From the NCBI RefSeq assembly GCF_009857475.1, contig NZ_WWCJ01000019.1:1-64000 (forward strand): 64,000 bases of DNA, given 5' to 3'. Position numbers and translations under genes: made by a program. The stretch comes from Pseudoduganella guangdongensis. GTDB taxonomy: Bacteria > Pseudomonadota > Gammaproteobacteria > Burkholderiales > Burkholderiaceae_D. Within the stretch, counting starts at the first letter, position 1, and the number at the start of each line of letters is the position of its first letter. Shown here piece after piece: positions 43,024 to 52,105 of the stretch. The notes under the pieces are model-generated. The model ran no database searches. It saw only the letters and a list, made by a program, of their open reading frames with translations, and was not told the DNA's origin.

Positions 43024-44093
43024 ACCCCGCACCGCACGCCAGCAGCGCAGAATGCCGCACCGTCCTCGCCGATGGCCGCATCGCCACGCTCACCGCCACC
43101 CGCCGTCCGCGCGGCAACCGGGCCGAGGTCAAATGCGTGGCGCCCGGCTCCCCTGCGCTGGCCGCAGCGATGCAGGCTGCCGTGCGCTTGGCGCGCCTCA
43201 CCGAATCCACCTTCGACAGCCGCGACCAGGTCGTGCTGGGCATCGACCTGGCCCCTGCAGCCGACGACCGCAACTGGGAGCTGGCCGCCGTCCTGGCCGA
43301 CCGCATGGTGCGCGGCATATGGCGGCCCGCGCAGGGGGGCGCGATTGCCGCTGGGTGGTCCGACAACTGGCAGTACGGCGAAGTGTCGGGCGATGCGGCG
43401 CAGGCATGGCGCCTGCTCGGCGCGGCCACTGCGGCAGGCGAGACCTGGCTCGGCGCCGCCGGCGACAGCGCGCCGGGCGAGGCCTGGGCCGCGCACGCCA
43501 TCCGTCACCTGGGCGAGTTGAGCGGCCATGCCCATCCCCGCGCCGGCGTCTCCAGCGCGCGCGCCTGGTTCCCGCTGCACAGCGGCGGCATCAACGACGC
43601 GCTGGCCTGGGTCGAAGTCAGCATCCATCCGCTGCCGGCCGACGCCGCGCACCATGAAGAGTCCACCATCGCGATCCCCGTGCTTGACCTGGCGATGCAG
43701 CAATCGGTGCGCCAAACGCTATGCGGCGCGCGCCACTTCGATGGTAAAGGCCAGGGCCGCTGGAAGAGCGCCGTGCGCTTCGGCCAGGGCCGCCTGCATG
43801 GCGAATCCTGGCAATTCGCCCTGGTCATGGCCGACCGCCTGGCGCGGGGACGGGAATTCGTACCGCGCGGCCGCATCATCGCCACCGGCTGCTCCAACGC
43901 CTGGCACGCCGGCCGGGTCGAAGCGGTGGACGGCATGCAGCCCAAGCTGGAGCTGATACTCAGCCAGGCGAACCCCGGCGACCGCATCCTGCTGCCGCAC
44001 GCATGGCAGGCAGCGATCCCGCCCGGCTATCGCGCCGCCTTGCGCGGCAAAGGAGCATCGCTGGCCTGCGTGGACAAGCTGGGGTGGATATGA
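43020..44093 (+). CDS. Tandem Lon-protease-fold-like protein
   Basis: 357 residues, ATGA overlap with the preceding gene. The second half reads like the Lon proteolytic domain: H-G-E-S-W-Q-F-A-L-V-M-A-D-R-L (Lon D-G-P-S-A-G), then A-T-G-C-S-N-A-W-H-A-G-R-V-E-A-V-D-G-M (Lon M-T-G-E-x3-G-x-V-x-P-V-G-G) and D-R-I-L-L-P. The Lon Ser is present, but the position of the catalytic Lys aligns to Gln, with Lys two residues on. The first half repeats the plan (D-R-N-W-E-L-A-A-V-L-A-D-R) with Asn for Ser. So a duplicated, perhaps inactive, Lon-like fold. By-eye alignment only. Confidence 0.65.
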   Translation: MNPAPHASSAECRTVLADGRIATLTATRRPRGNRAEVKCVAPGSPALAAAMQAAVRLARLTESTFDSRDQVVLGIDLAPAADDRNWELAAVLADRMVRGIWRPAQGGAIAAGWSDNWQYGEVSGDAAQAWRLLGAATAAGETWLGAAGDSAPGEAWAAHAIRHLGELSGHAHPRAGVSSARAWFPLHSGGINDALAWVEVSIHPLPADAAHHEESTIAIPVLDLAMQQSVRQTLCGARHFDGKGQGRWKSAVRFGQGRLHGESWQFALVMADRLARGREFVPRGRIIATGCSNAWHAGRVEAVDGMQPKLELILSQANPGDRILLPHAWQAAIPPGYRAALRGKGASLACVDKLGWI

Positions 44094-44164
44094 ATCGTGC
44101 GCAAAGCAGCAAGAGGTTGCCTTTGCTACAATCAGTTAGCGCTGGGACAAACAAGGAGTAGGAA

Positions 44165-46363
44165 ATGTTCAAGATGTTTGGTTTGGGCGGCGTCAAGTGC
44201 CCGCGCTGCGAGCACCGCAACGGCGACGCATCGGGCTACTGCAACCAGTGCGGCCTGACGCTGGGCGCCCCGCGCAGCGAACCGGTGCTGCGCGATAACC
44301 GCTGGATTCCGGCCAGCGACGAGCTGGCGGTGTACTTCGGCGTGCGCCAGCTGTCCGGCATTTTTACCAAGACGCTGCGCGTGCCCGCCACCACCCGCGC
44401 CTATATCCTGCAAGGCGGGCAAGCCACCGAAGTGCCGCAGGGCGAGTACGAACTGGAAGGCTTCTTTACGCGCCTGAACAACCTGCTGCGCGACCAGCAC
44501 GGCGAAATCCTGATCACGCGCACCACGCCGCTGCCGGTGGAATTCAGCTTTTCCGACCTGCATACCGCCGAGTTCCTGAAGCTGGCCGCCCGTTTTACCG
44601 TCGGGCTGCAGGTGGAGAGCGTGCCGGCCTTCGCCCAGCATTTCATGACCGTGCCGGGCACCGTCAGCACACTGCAGCTGCACGAGCTGCTGGCGCCCTC
44701 GGTGCGCCAGGTGGCGGCCGAGTTCCTGGGCGGCCGCGCCATGCGCGACATGGCCCACACCTCGGCCTTGCGCGAGCAGCTCAACGAACGCCTGCACAGC
44801 GCCTTGCGCCAGCGCCTGGCCGAATTCGGCCTGGCCGCCGTGCAGGTCGAAACGCTGGCCCTGCGCCACGATAAATACGACGACAACCGCGAGCGCGTCG
44901 GCAGCCTGTTCCTGGTGGCCGATGAACGGCAGCTCCAGCTGGAACACGTCAAGCAGCTCGACCAGCTGTATGACGAGGAGGAATGGCAGGCCATCTGGCG
45001 CCAGGAGCAGAAGATGCGCAGCGACTACCGTCGCGCCGAATTGAAGCAGGAGGCCGAAGAGCAGATGCTGGCCATCCGCGCCCGCGAAATCGATTTGTAC
45101 GGCCGGATCCTGGAAGCCAAAACCCGCAAGCAGGCCTTCGAGCGCGGTGCCGGCGCGGCCCTGGCGGACCTGGAGCACGAGCTGGCGCGCCGCAAGTCGC
45201 TGCAGGTGGGCGAGGCCGCCGAATGGGACCAGGTGCGCCGTCTGGCCCAGATCAAGATGCGCACCGAAATGGAGCTGGCGCAGCAAGCGGGCCTGGAAGA
45301 GAAGGCGCTGGCCCGCCAGCGTTTCTCGCACCTGCTGTACCAGCAACAGCTGCAGCACCGCATCCAGTCCGCGCTCACGATCGAGGATGAGGAATACCGC
45401 CGCAAGCAGCTGCAGATGCTGCGCCAGGCCGAAACAGCCGCCAAACAGCGCGAGCAGGAGATCGAAGCCGAACACCATCGCGCCCGTTTCCAGGGCATTG
45501 CCCTGGCCAACGCCGCCCGCCACCGCGAGGCCGAGCGTATCCAGGAATGGGAAGAGCAGGAACACCTGGCGCGCAAGCGCGAAATGGCGCGCGGGGAGGA
45601 AGCCAAAGACGCCGGCGCCGGCGTGCATGTCGCCGAGATCAACGCCCGCCTGGAAGAATTGAAGCGCAGCGGCGCGGCGGCCGACGCCATCGCCCAGCAC
45701 GAGAAGCTGCTGCGCACGGTGGAGGCGGACAACCTGCACCAGCGCGCGGCCCAAGCCCTGGCGCACCAGGCCATGCAGGACCAGCTGGCGGTGGAAGAAC
45801 AGCGCCTGCAGCTGAAATTGCGCGACCAGGAGGCGCAATGGCAGCAATCCCTCAAGAAGCTGGAGCTGGAACGCGACGAGCGTTTCAACCGCTGGAAGAT
45901 CGAGTACGAGGGCATGGTCTCCCAGCAGGAACATGCCGCCACCATGGCGCGCATCGACATCGAACGGCAGGAATCCATCGGCCGCATGAGCGACACCGCC
46001 AAGATCGCGCTGGCCGCCACGCCGAACGCCGAGGCCTTGTCGCGCCTGATGCGCCAGCAAACCCAGGCCGGCATGTCGCCCGAGCAGCTGCAGGCGCTGG
46101 CGGGCGTGGTCGCGGCGGAAAACAGCATCACCGCAACGGAAGCGATGCGCCTGGCGCGCGGCGAGGTACAGGAGGAACGGGCATACCGCGACAGCAGCGG
46201 CGACAAGGAACGCCAGCACCAGCTGGATTTGCTGCGCGCGCAATCGGCGCAGGCATCGGTGGCGGCGCCGGCCGCGGCAGCAGCGCGCCGCTGCCCGAAC
46301 GGCCACAGCGTGCCGCCCGATGCCAGGTTCTGCCCCGAATGCGGCACCCAGATAGCGAGGTAA
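44165..46363 (+). CDS. Zinc-ribbon / SPFH / coiled-coil protein
   Basis: 732 residues (GGAGTAGGAA ribosome site). N-terminal zinc ribbon C-P-R-C..C-N-Q-C-G; SPFH-type beta/alpha domain at about 50-240 (L-N-E-R-L-H-S-A-L-R-Q-R-L-A-E-F-G-L); about 300 residues of highly charged coiled coil; short Leu/Met region; C-terminal second ribbon C-P-N-G-H..C-P-E-C-G-T. Two zinc ribbons capping an SPFH coiled coil suggest a membrane-domain scaffold or stress-response platform. No transmembrane helix is obvious. Twelve nt before the kinase gene, so co-expressed. Confidence 0.8.
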   Translation: MFKMFGLGGVKCPRCEHRNGDASGYCNQCGLTLGAPRSEPVLRDNRWIPASDELAVYFGVRQLSGIFTKTLRVPATTRAYILQGGQATEVPQGEYELEGFFTRLNNLLRDQHGEILITRTTPLPVEFSFSDLHTAEFLKLAARFTVGLQVESVPAFAQHFMTVPGTVSTLQLHELLAPSVRQVAAEFLGGRAMRDMAHTSALREQLNERLHSALRQRLAEFGLAAVQVETLALRHDKYDDNRERVGSLFLVADERQLQLEHVKQLDQLYDEEEWQAIWRQEQKMRSDYRRAELKQEAEEQMLAIRAREIDLYGRILEAKTRKQAFERGAGAALADLEHELARRKSLQVGEAAEWDQVRRLAQIKMRTEMELAQQAGLEEKALARQRFSHLLYQQQLQHRIQSALTIEDEEYRRKQLQMLRQAETAAKQREQEIEAEHHRARFQGIALANAARHREAERIQEWEEQEHLARKREMARGEEAKDAGAGVHVAEINARLEELKRSGAAADAIAQHEKLLRTVEADNLHQRAAQALAHQAMQDQLAVEEQRLQLKLRDQEAQWQQSLKKLELERDERFNRWKIEYEGMVSQQEHAATMARIDIERQESIGRMSDTAKIALAATPNAEALSRLMRQQTQAGMSPEQLQALAGVVAAENSITATEAMRLARGEVQEERAYRDSSGDKERQHQLDLLRAQSAQASVAAPAAAAARRCPNGHSVPPDARFCPECGTQIAR

Positions 46364-46375
46364 AGCAAGGCAACG

Positions 46376-48694
46376 ATGCAGACAGCAAGAGACAAGATTC
46401 GCGAACTGCGTGCACTGCACGACGACGGCCTGTTAAGCCTTCAAGAGTTCGACCGCCGCAAGAACGCTATCCTGGACGCCGAATACGCGCCCCCGGGAGG
46501 CAGCGCGCCGCCCATGGCCGGCAGCGCGCGCCAGGGCACCGAGCTTGGCCTGATGGGCGGGCAGGAAATCGGCCCGCACAACCGCCGCTACCGGCTGGAG
46601 CGCCTGATCGGCATGGGCGGCATGGGCCAGGTGTGGCAGGCGACCGACCTTGCCACGCATGCGGAGCTGGGGCACAGCGCCGTGGTGGCGCTCAAGATCC
46701 TGCCGCCGCAGCTGACGCAAAGCCCGGCCCACGCCAAGCTGCTGATTGAGGAGGCGACCCAGGCGCGCCGCCTGGCGCATGACAATATCGTGCGCGTGTA
46801 TGAATGGGCGCAGGACCCCGCCACCTCGAGCTATTTCATCATCATGGAATGCCTGGAAGGGCAGGACCTGGACGCCTGGCTGGGCGAACAGGGCAAAGCG
46901 ACGCCAACCCAGGTGGAGCGCATGTTGCGGCCGGTGGCCGACGCGCTGCAGTACGCCTGGGACAAACACCGCCTGGTGCACCGCGACCTCAAGCCCGGCA
47001 ATGTGTTCCTGACCAAAGCCGGTGAAATCAAGCTGCTGGACTTCGGCATCGCCTCGCGCGCGCGCAGCACCGGCACCGACCTGGGCATGGCCGTTCCCAA
47101 TGCGGGCACGGCGGGCTACCGCGCGCCGGAGTCCGGCACCAGCCAGGGCATGCCGCGCCCCCAGTTGGACGTGTACGCCGTGGCCGTGATGGTCTACCAG
47201 CTGCTGGAAGGCCGCCTGCCATTCGACGGGCCGCCGACGGCGCTGCTGGAGCCGGCGCCGCCCGCCGCGCTCACCGCGCAGCAATGGCAGGCGCTGAAAC
47301 GGGGTTTCGCCCTGCGTGCCGACGAACGCCCCGCATCGGTCGCCGCCTTGCTCGACGCATTGCGCGATGCCGGCGAACCAAGCGCCGAGGAAGCCGCCGC
47401 GCGCGAAGCGGCCCGCCAGGCGGAACGATCGGCCACTGAACAGCGCGAGAACGAAGCGCGCGCTGCACGCGAGGCCCAATCGCGCGCCGATGCCCAGGCG
47501 CGCGCCGAGGATGCGGAGCGCCGCCGCCAGCAGGAAGCGGACCTGGCGGCGCGGCGCAAAGCCGACGCCCTGGCCGCCGCGCAAGAGAAGGCGCGCCAGG
47601 AGCAGCTGCGGCGCGAGCAGGAAAAACAGCGGAAAATCCTGGCCGAGCAGGAGGCCACGGAGCGCAAGGAGCGCCTGCGCCAGCAGCTCATCGCCCGGCG
47701 CGACGCCGACGCGCTGAAAGCGCGCCAGGCCGAGGAAGATCGCCTGCGCAAGGCGGCCCAGCTCAAAGCCGAAGCGGCCTACCGGGCGGAGCAGGAGCGT
47801 CACCGCAAGGAGCAGGCCGCGCGCAAGGCGGCGGAACTGGCGGCGCTGCTGCCGTCCGCCAGCAGCCCGGTGGCCGATGCCGAGGGCGTGCTGCGCGACC
47901 GCTTCCTGGATGGCAGCGGTGTCGGCCCGGACCTGGTGCTGATCCCGACCGGGCGCTTCCAGATGGGCTCCACCGACTTCGAGCACACGATCGCCGTCAA
48001 GGCCGGCGCGCAGAAGGCCTGGCTGGACCGGGAACTGCCGGCGCACTGGGTCGGCATCGAGCATTCCTTCGCGTTGGGCCGCTACCCGGTGACGGTGGGC
48101 GAATGGCGCCAGTTCGCGCAAGCGACCGGTTGGGAGTCCAAGCTTGACGTGGACTGGAACGCGCCCGGCTTCAAACAGGACGAGCGCCACCCGGTGGTGT
48201 GCGTGACCTGGCACGACGCCCAGCTCTACCTGCAGTGGCTGGGCGAGAAGACCGGCCAGCATTACCGCCTGCCGAGCGAAGCGGAATGGGAGTACGCCTG
48301 CCGCGCCGGCACCCACAGCGCCTTCAGTTTTGGCGACGACATCACGCCCGAACATGCCAACTACGACGGCCACTTTACCTACAACAACGGCCCGAAAGGC
48401 AGCAGCCAGGGCGGCACCTCGCGTGTCGGCAGCTACCAGCCCAACCCCTGGGGCCTGTTCGACATGCACGGCAATGTATGGGAATGGACGCAGGATACCA
48501 TGCACGAAAACTACCTCGGCGCCCCCAATGACGGCAGCGCCTGGGAGCAGGGCGGCGACCAGGCGCGCCGCATCCTGCGCGGCGGCGCATGGCTGTACCA
48601 GCCGCGCTACCTGCGCGCCGCGCTGCGCAACGGCTACTCGGCGCTGCTGGCGAACGACGTGGTGGGCTTCCGCGTGGCGCGCAAACTGGTGTAA
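46376..48694 (+). CDS. Ser/Thr protein kinase fused to SUMF1/FGE-type domain
   Basis: 772 residues. Order: SHOCT-like helical pair (about 5-33); kinase domain (about 72-335) with glycine loop G-M-G-G-M-G-Q-V, Lys107, H202-R-D204-L-K, N209, D222-F-G and A-P-E 250-252, an active Hanks kinase; Ala/Arg/Glu coiled coil (about 335-500); C-terminal formylglycine-generating-enzyme/sulfatase-modifying fold (about 520-770) with M-G-S, Y-P-V-T, L-P-S-E-A-E-W-E-Y-A-C-R-A-G-T and H-G-N-V-W-E-W motifs. FGE-like domains on kinases usually bind ligands rather than oxidise Cys. No transmembrane helix seen. Probably the signalling hub of the plus arm. Confidence 0.92.
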   Translation: MQTARDKIRELRALHDDGLLSLQEFDRRKNAILDAEYAPPGGSAPPMAGSARQGTELGLMGGQEIGPHNRRYRLERLIGMGGMGQVWQATDLATHAELGHSAVVALKILPPQLTQSPAHAKLLIEEATQARRLAHDNIVRVYEWAQDPATSSYFIIMECLEGQDLDAWLGEQGKATPTQVERMLRPVADALQYAWDKHRLVHRDLKPGNVFLTKAGEIKLLDFGIASRARSTGTDLGMAVPNAGTAGYRAPESGTSQGMPRPQLDVYAVAVMVYQLLEGRLPFDGPPTALLEPAPPAALTAQQWQALKRGFALRADERPASVAALLDALRDAGEPSAEEAAAREAARQAERSATEQRENEARAAREAQSRADAQARAEDAERRRQQEADLAARRKADALAAAQEKARQEQLRREQEKQRKILAEQEATERKERLRQQLIARRDADALKARQAEEDRLRKAAQLKAEAAYRAEQERHRKEQAARKAAELAALLPSASSPVADAEGVLRDRFLDGSGVGPDLVLIPTGRFQMGSTDFEHTIAVKAGAQKAWLDRELPAHWVGIEHSFALGRYPVTVGEWRQFAQATGWESKLDVDWNAPGFKQDERHPVVCVTWHDAQLYLQWLGEKTGQHYRLPSEAEWEYACRAGTHSAFSFGDDITPEHANYDGHFTYNNGPKGSSQGGTSRVGSYQPNPWGLFDMHGNVWEWTQDTMHENYLGAPNDGSAWEQGGDQARRILRGGAWLYQPRYLRAALRNGYSALLANDVVGFRVARKLV

Positions 48695-48726
48695 ATTGCG
48701 CTATGTCTTAACCATCAGGAATCATC

Positions 48727-49131
48727 ATGACCGTAAAAGTAGTCCGCGACCAGTCGCTTCCCATGCGCCACATCCTCCATGTGCGCGACCATATCGTTTC
48801 CGTTGATGGCACGATCGAAGAAGGCGGCAACGATGCCGGCCCATCGCCGCACGACCTGTACGACGCCGCCATCAGCGCCTGCAAGGCGCTGACCGTGGTC
48901 TGGTATGCGCGCCGTAAAGGCATTCCGGTGGAAGATGTGCAAGTCACCACCGAGCGCGATGCCAGCGAGGAGCGCAAGGGCGTCTACCGCCTGGCCGCTA
49001 CGCTGCACCTGACCGGCGCGCTGACCGACGAGCAGCGCGAAGAGCTGCTGGCCGTCTCGCAAAAATGCCCGGTGCACAAGCTGATGACCGCCGTGAGCAC
49101 GGAAATCACCACCCAGCTGGGACAACCATGA
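48727..49131 (+). CDS. OsmC/Ohr family protein
   Basis: 134 residues. D-A-G-P-S-P-H-D-L-Y-D-A-A-I-S-A-C-K-A-L carries the first redox Cys in the OsmC position; K-C-P-V-H-K near the end has the second. Thiol peroxidase for organic hydroperoxides is the expected role. ATGA overlap with the downstream pirin gene forms an osmC-pirin pair wedged between the two arms of the kinase cluster. Confidence 0.9.
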   Translation: MTVKVVRDQSLPMRHILHVRDHIVSVDGTIEEGGNDAGPSPHDLYDAAISACKALTVVWYARRKGIPVEDVQVTTERDASEERKGVYRLAATLHLTGALTDEQREELLAVSQKCPVHKLMTAVSTEITTQLGQP

Positions 49132-50006
49132 CCATCGCGCACCTCCTGAAAGGCCACGAGAAGGACCTGGGCGGCGGCTTCATCGTGCGCCGCTACCTGC
49201 CGGCGGCGGTCAAGCAGGCCGTGGGCCCCTTCATCTTCTTTGACCATTTCGGCCCGGTCGAAGTGCCGGCCGACGCCGACCATGACGTGCGCCCGCACCC
49301 GCACATCGGCCTGTCCACCGTGACCTATTTGTTCGAAGGCGCGATGGAGCACCGCGACAGCCTGGGTACTTTGCAGCGCATCGAACCGGGCGCCATCAAC
49401 CTGATGACGGCGGGGCGCGGCATCGTGCACTCGGAACGCACGCCGAAGGAACTGGTCGGCGTGCCGCACCGCACCCACGGCCTGCAGCTGTGGTGCGCGC
49501 TACCCAAGGCGCATGAGGAAGACGAACCGTCCTTCCAGCACACCCCGGCCAGCGCCATTCCGGAGCTGGAAGTCGATGGCGCCAGGGTCCGGGTACTGAT
49601 CGGCTCCGCCTTCGGCCACATGTCCCCGGTCCAAGCCTTCAGCCATACCTTGTACCTGGACGTAAGCCTGAAAGCGGGCCAGCAGCTGGCCCTGACCGGC
49701 CTGCCGCCGGAAGCAGCGCTGTATCCGGTCAGCGGCGCAGTGGAGATCGACGGCGCGGCGGTGCCGCAGCATATGATGGCTTTGCTGGATACCTCGGCTT
49801 CGCAACGCGTCACGGCGCAAACCGATGCCCAGTTCGTCATCATTGGCGGCGACGCGCTGGACGGGCATCGTTTCCTGTTCTGGAATTTTGTCTCGTCCAG
49901 CAAGGAACGCCTGCTGCAGGCGGCGGACGACTGGGAGGCGCAGCGCTTCCCCAAAGTGCCGGGCGAAACGGAGTTCATCCCCTTGCCCAAAAAACCGGCT
50001 GCTTAA
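49128..50006 (+). CDS. Pirin family protein
   Basis: 292 residues from ATG 49128. Bicupin with H-P-H-I-G-L-S-T-V-T-Y, H-R-D-S-L-G and G-R-G-I-V-H-S-E-R motifs. More like the short YhhW-type pirins than the copy at 12055-12924. Co-transcribed with the OsmC-like gene, a redox-stress pair. TAA stop lies in the TTAA shared with the convergent FHA gene. Confidence 0.92.
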   Translation: MTIAHLLKGHEKDLGGGFIVRRYLPAAVKQAVGPFIFFDHFGPVEVPADADHDVRPHPHIGLSTVTYLFEGAMEHRDSLGTLQRIEPGAINLMTAGRGIVHSERTPKELVGVPHRTHGLQLWCALPKAHEEDEPSFQHTPASAIPELEVDGARVRVLIGSAFGHMSPVQAFSHTLYLDVSLKAGQQLALTGLPPEAALYPVSGAVEIDGAAVPQHMMALLDTSASQRVTAQTDAQFVIIGGDALDGHRFLFWNFVSSSKERLLQAADDWEAQRFPKVPGETEFIPLPKKPAA

Positions 50007-51493
50007 GCGGTGGCGTGGGCACCGACCGTGTTATGCACGGTCGCTCCGGTGCGCATGATCCAGTGTTCCGGATAAGCGTCGCTGGCAAAGCGCGTGTGGG
50101 CCGGGATGCGGCTCAACTTTTCCTGCTTCGGCGTCGGCGCCAGCGCGGTTTCCTTGCCGGTCAGCTGGTCGATGTGCCAGAAGCCGCCCTCATGGTGCAT
50201 TAAAAGCGGCAGGGTGGCCGCCGCCGGCAGCGCCTGGTGGCGCGGCACCGGATAGCCCGGATGCGTGTCGCGCGCCAGCAGTACGAAGCACTCGGCGCGC
50301 GCACCCTGGTCAATGCGGTGCAGTACGACGCCGTGCGGCATGACCGCGCTGACCTCCAGCAGGGCGATGCCCTTGATGCTGGCGCTCATTTCAATCTTCA
50401 TGCCGGCGCGCAGCGCGACCGGCTTGTTCTTGCCGGGCCACACGCCGTCCAGCAGCAGGCCGTAGCGCGACACGTCCTCGATCTCAAAGCCATGCTTGCC
50501 GTGCCGGATCACGGCATGGCGCCCGGACAGGCGGCGCGTCAGGCCTTGCGCATCCGGGCCTTCGGCGGAAAAGTGCTGCAGCAGGGCGTCCGCCTCCGGG
50601 TCGACCAGTTCGAACCGGCCGAAACACACCTCGTCCATCGCGAACAGGCGGATATGGCGGCAGGCGCCGCCTTCCGGCTCGGCATTGATGAAGCTCGCCG
50701 CCAGCGTGGGGTGCGGATGGGTGGGGCCGGTGCGCGCCTGCTCGATCTCGATCAGGTCCTCGTCCCAGGCGATGGTCGAGTAGCCGACATCCACCTTGCC
50801 CGGCGCCGCGCCCAGGTCGAGATGGGCGATGCCGGCGTTGCGCGCGGTGACGTCGATATCCATGGTATTGCCGCCCTGGCCGGACACGCGCGCGATCGAC
50901 GCGTCGTCGGCCATCACGCGCACATTCTTGTGCGTGCTGAGGAAGGTACGATGGATTTCGTTCAGGCTGGCATCCACGCGCGGCACCAGGATGACAAAAG
51001 TGCATTCCCACTGGCGCTGCGCCTGGTCGCCTTTGGACACGATCTCAGCGTGGATCTGGTACTGGCCATGCTCCTTGCCGCGCGAGGAGAACTCCACGAA
51101 GACCGGGCGCCAGTCGCCGTGCACCGAGCGGATGAACTGCTGCTGCAGCGCGCCATGCGGGATCAGTTCCGACCGCAGGCGCACGGACAGCTGCGGTGCG
51201 CAATCCTGCGGCATGCCGCGCAATTCCATTTTCAGCGACTGGCGGCCGCCCGCCGCGCGCGGGTCGAAGCCGCTGATGTGCAGTTGTGGATGGACGCGCG
51301 CCGGCGCCGTGTAGCCGTTGGCGGGGGCGGGCGCCTGCGGGCCGCTGCGCGCATGGCGCATGGCGCTGAGCACGGCGAAACTGCCGGCTTCCGCTTCCGG
51401 CACGGCTTGCGCGTGACCGCCCGAGCACGTGCTTTCCCCTGGCATGACCCAGTAGGTGCAATGCGGGTGGTCGGGATTACAGCACTTGTTCAT
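50003..51493 (-). CDS. FHA-domain protein with N-terminal Cys/His cluster
   Basis: 496 residues from ATG 51493. N-terminus C-C-N-P-D-H-P-H-C..C-S-G-G-H looks like a small zinc site. The middle is beta-rich, Ig- or propeller-like, unrecognised. At about 300-375 an FHA domain: C-F-G-R-F, L-S-G-R-H-A-V-I-R and E-I-E-D-V-S-R-Y-G-L-L-L-D-G, the Arg/Ser-x-x-His phosphothreonine pocket. Reads phospho-Thr marks, presumably placed by the cluster kinases. Last gene of the minus arm. Confidence 0.85.
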   Translation of the reverse strand: MNKCCNPDHPHCTYWVMPGESTCSGGHAQAVPEAEAGSFAVLSAMRHARSGPQAPAPANGYTAPARVHPQLHISGFDPRAAGGRQSLKMELRGMPQDCAPQLSVRLRSELIPHGALQQQFIRSVHGDWRPVFVEFSSRGKEHGQYQIHAEIVSKGDQAQRQWECTFVILVPRVDASLNEIHRTFLSTHKNVRVMADDASIARVSGQGGNTMDIDVTARNAGIAHLDLGAAPGKVDVGYSTIAWDEDLIEIEQARTGPTHPHPTLAASFINAEPEGGACRHIRLFAMDEVCFGRFELVDPEADALLQHFSAEGPDAQGLTRRLSGRHAVIRHGKHGFEIEDVSRYGLLLDGVWPGKNKPVALRAGMKIEMSASIKGIALLEVSAVMPHGVVLHRIDQGARAECFVLLARDTHPGYPVPRHQALPAAATLPLLMHHEGGFWHIDQLTGKETALAPTPKQEKLSRIPAHTRFASDAYPEHWIMRTGATVHNTVGAHATA

Positions 51494-51642
51494 GGAATGG
51501 CGGTCGTAGGGATACCGCAACTTTACGCGGTTTCCCCTGTGCTTGGCAACCGGCCATTCCCCTGATAAGGGTGGTTTTTACCCCTGTGTTCAAGCTGCGC
51601 CCAAAGCGCAACGTTTTAATATCGGAATGACATGGTTTTTTC

Positions 51643-52101
51643 CTACTCGGCTTGTCGTCTTAACCACAAGCTGCTGGCCCAACCTGTTTGCGTTGTGCCA
51701 TCGGTTTCGGCGCGCACCTGCCACCAGTCGCCGCTGCGGATGCCGGTCGGTGTGACCATGGTGCCGGCCGGGATGGTCGCCAGGCGCGCGGCGCCGGTGC
51801 CGGCCGCCACCCGCAGGTTGAGGTCGCGGTGGACCCGGAACGGCGCCAGGTCAGCTGGCGCAGGGGCCGCTGCCTCCGCCGCGACGGCAGTCGCCGGCGC
51901 GGCGGGCGCCGCTGCCGCGCGGGCCGGGCCGCCGAAGGCGTGCAGCACCAGCGCGCCGATAGTCCAGGTGCCGGCGGCGACCAGGCTCATATTGCGCAGC
52001 GTAGGCCGGTGCCACCATTTGGCGGGCGTCAGGTAGCAGGCCAGCACCAGGGTAGCGGCCAACCCGCCCAGGTAGGCGGCAAACGGCAAAAAGGCATGCA
52101 T
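51643..52101 (-). CDS. Membrane protein with bacterial SH3 domain
   Basis: 152 residues. Two transmembrane helices in the first 60 residues, an Ala/Pro linker, then an SH3b domain (L-N-L-R-V-A-A-G-T-G..G-T-M-V-T-P-T-G..G-D-W-W-Q-V-R..G-W-A-S-S-L-W-L), usually a peptidoglycan or peptide binder on the periplasmic side. Stop-to-start gap to the upstream FHA-like gene is 4 nt, so translation is probably coupled. Confidence 0.85.
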   Translation of the reverse strand: MHAFLPFAAYLGGLAATLVLACYLTPAKWWHRPTLRNMSLVAAGTWTIGALVLHAFGGPARAAAAPAAPATAVAAEAAAPAPADLAPFRVHRDLNLRVAAGTGAARLATIPAGTMVTPTGIRSGDWWQVRAETDGTTQTGWASSLWLRRQAE

Positions 52102-52105
52102 GCTG

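Noticed and set aside
44132-48505. Two minus-strand frames of about 690-760 residues
   Set aside because: They oppose the zinc-ribbon SPFH protein and the kinase and show no motif; Leu/Gln/Val patterns come from antisense of coiled-coil codons.
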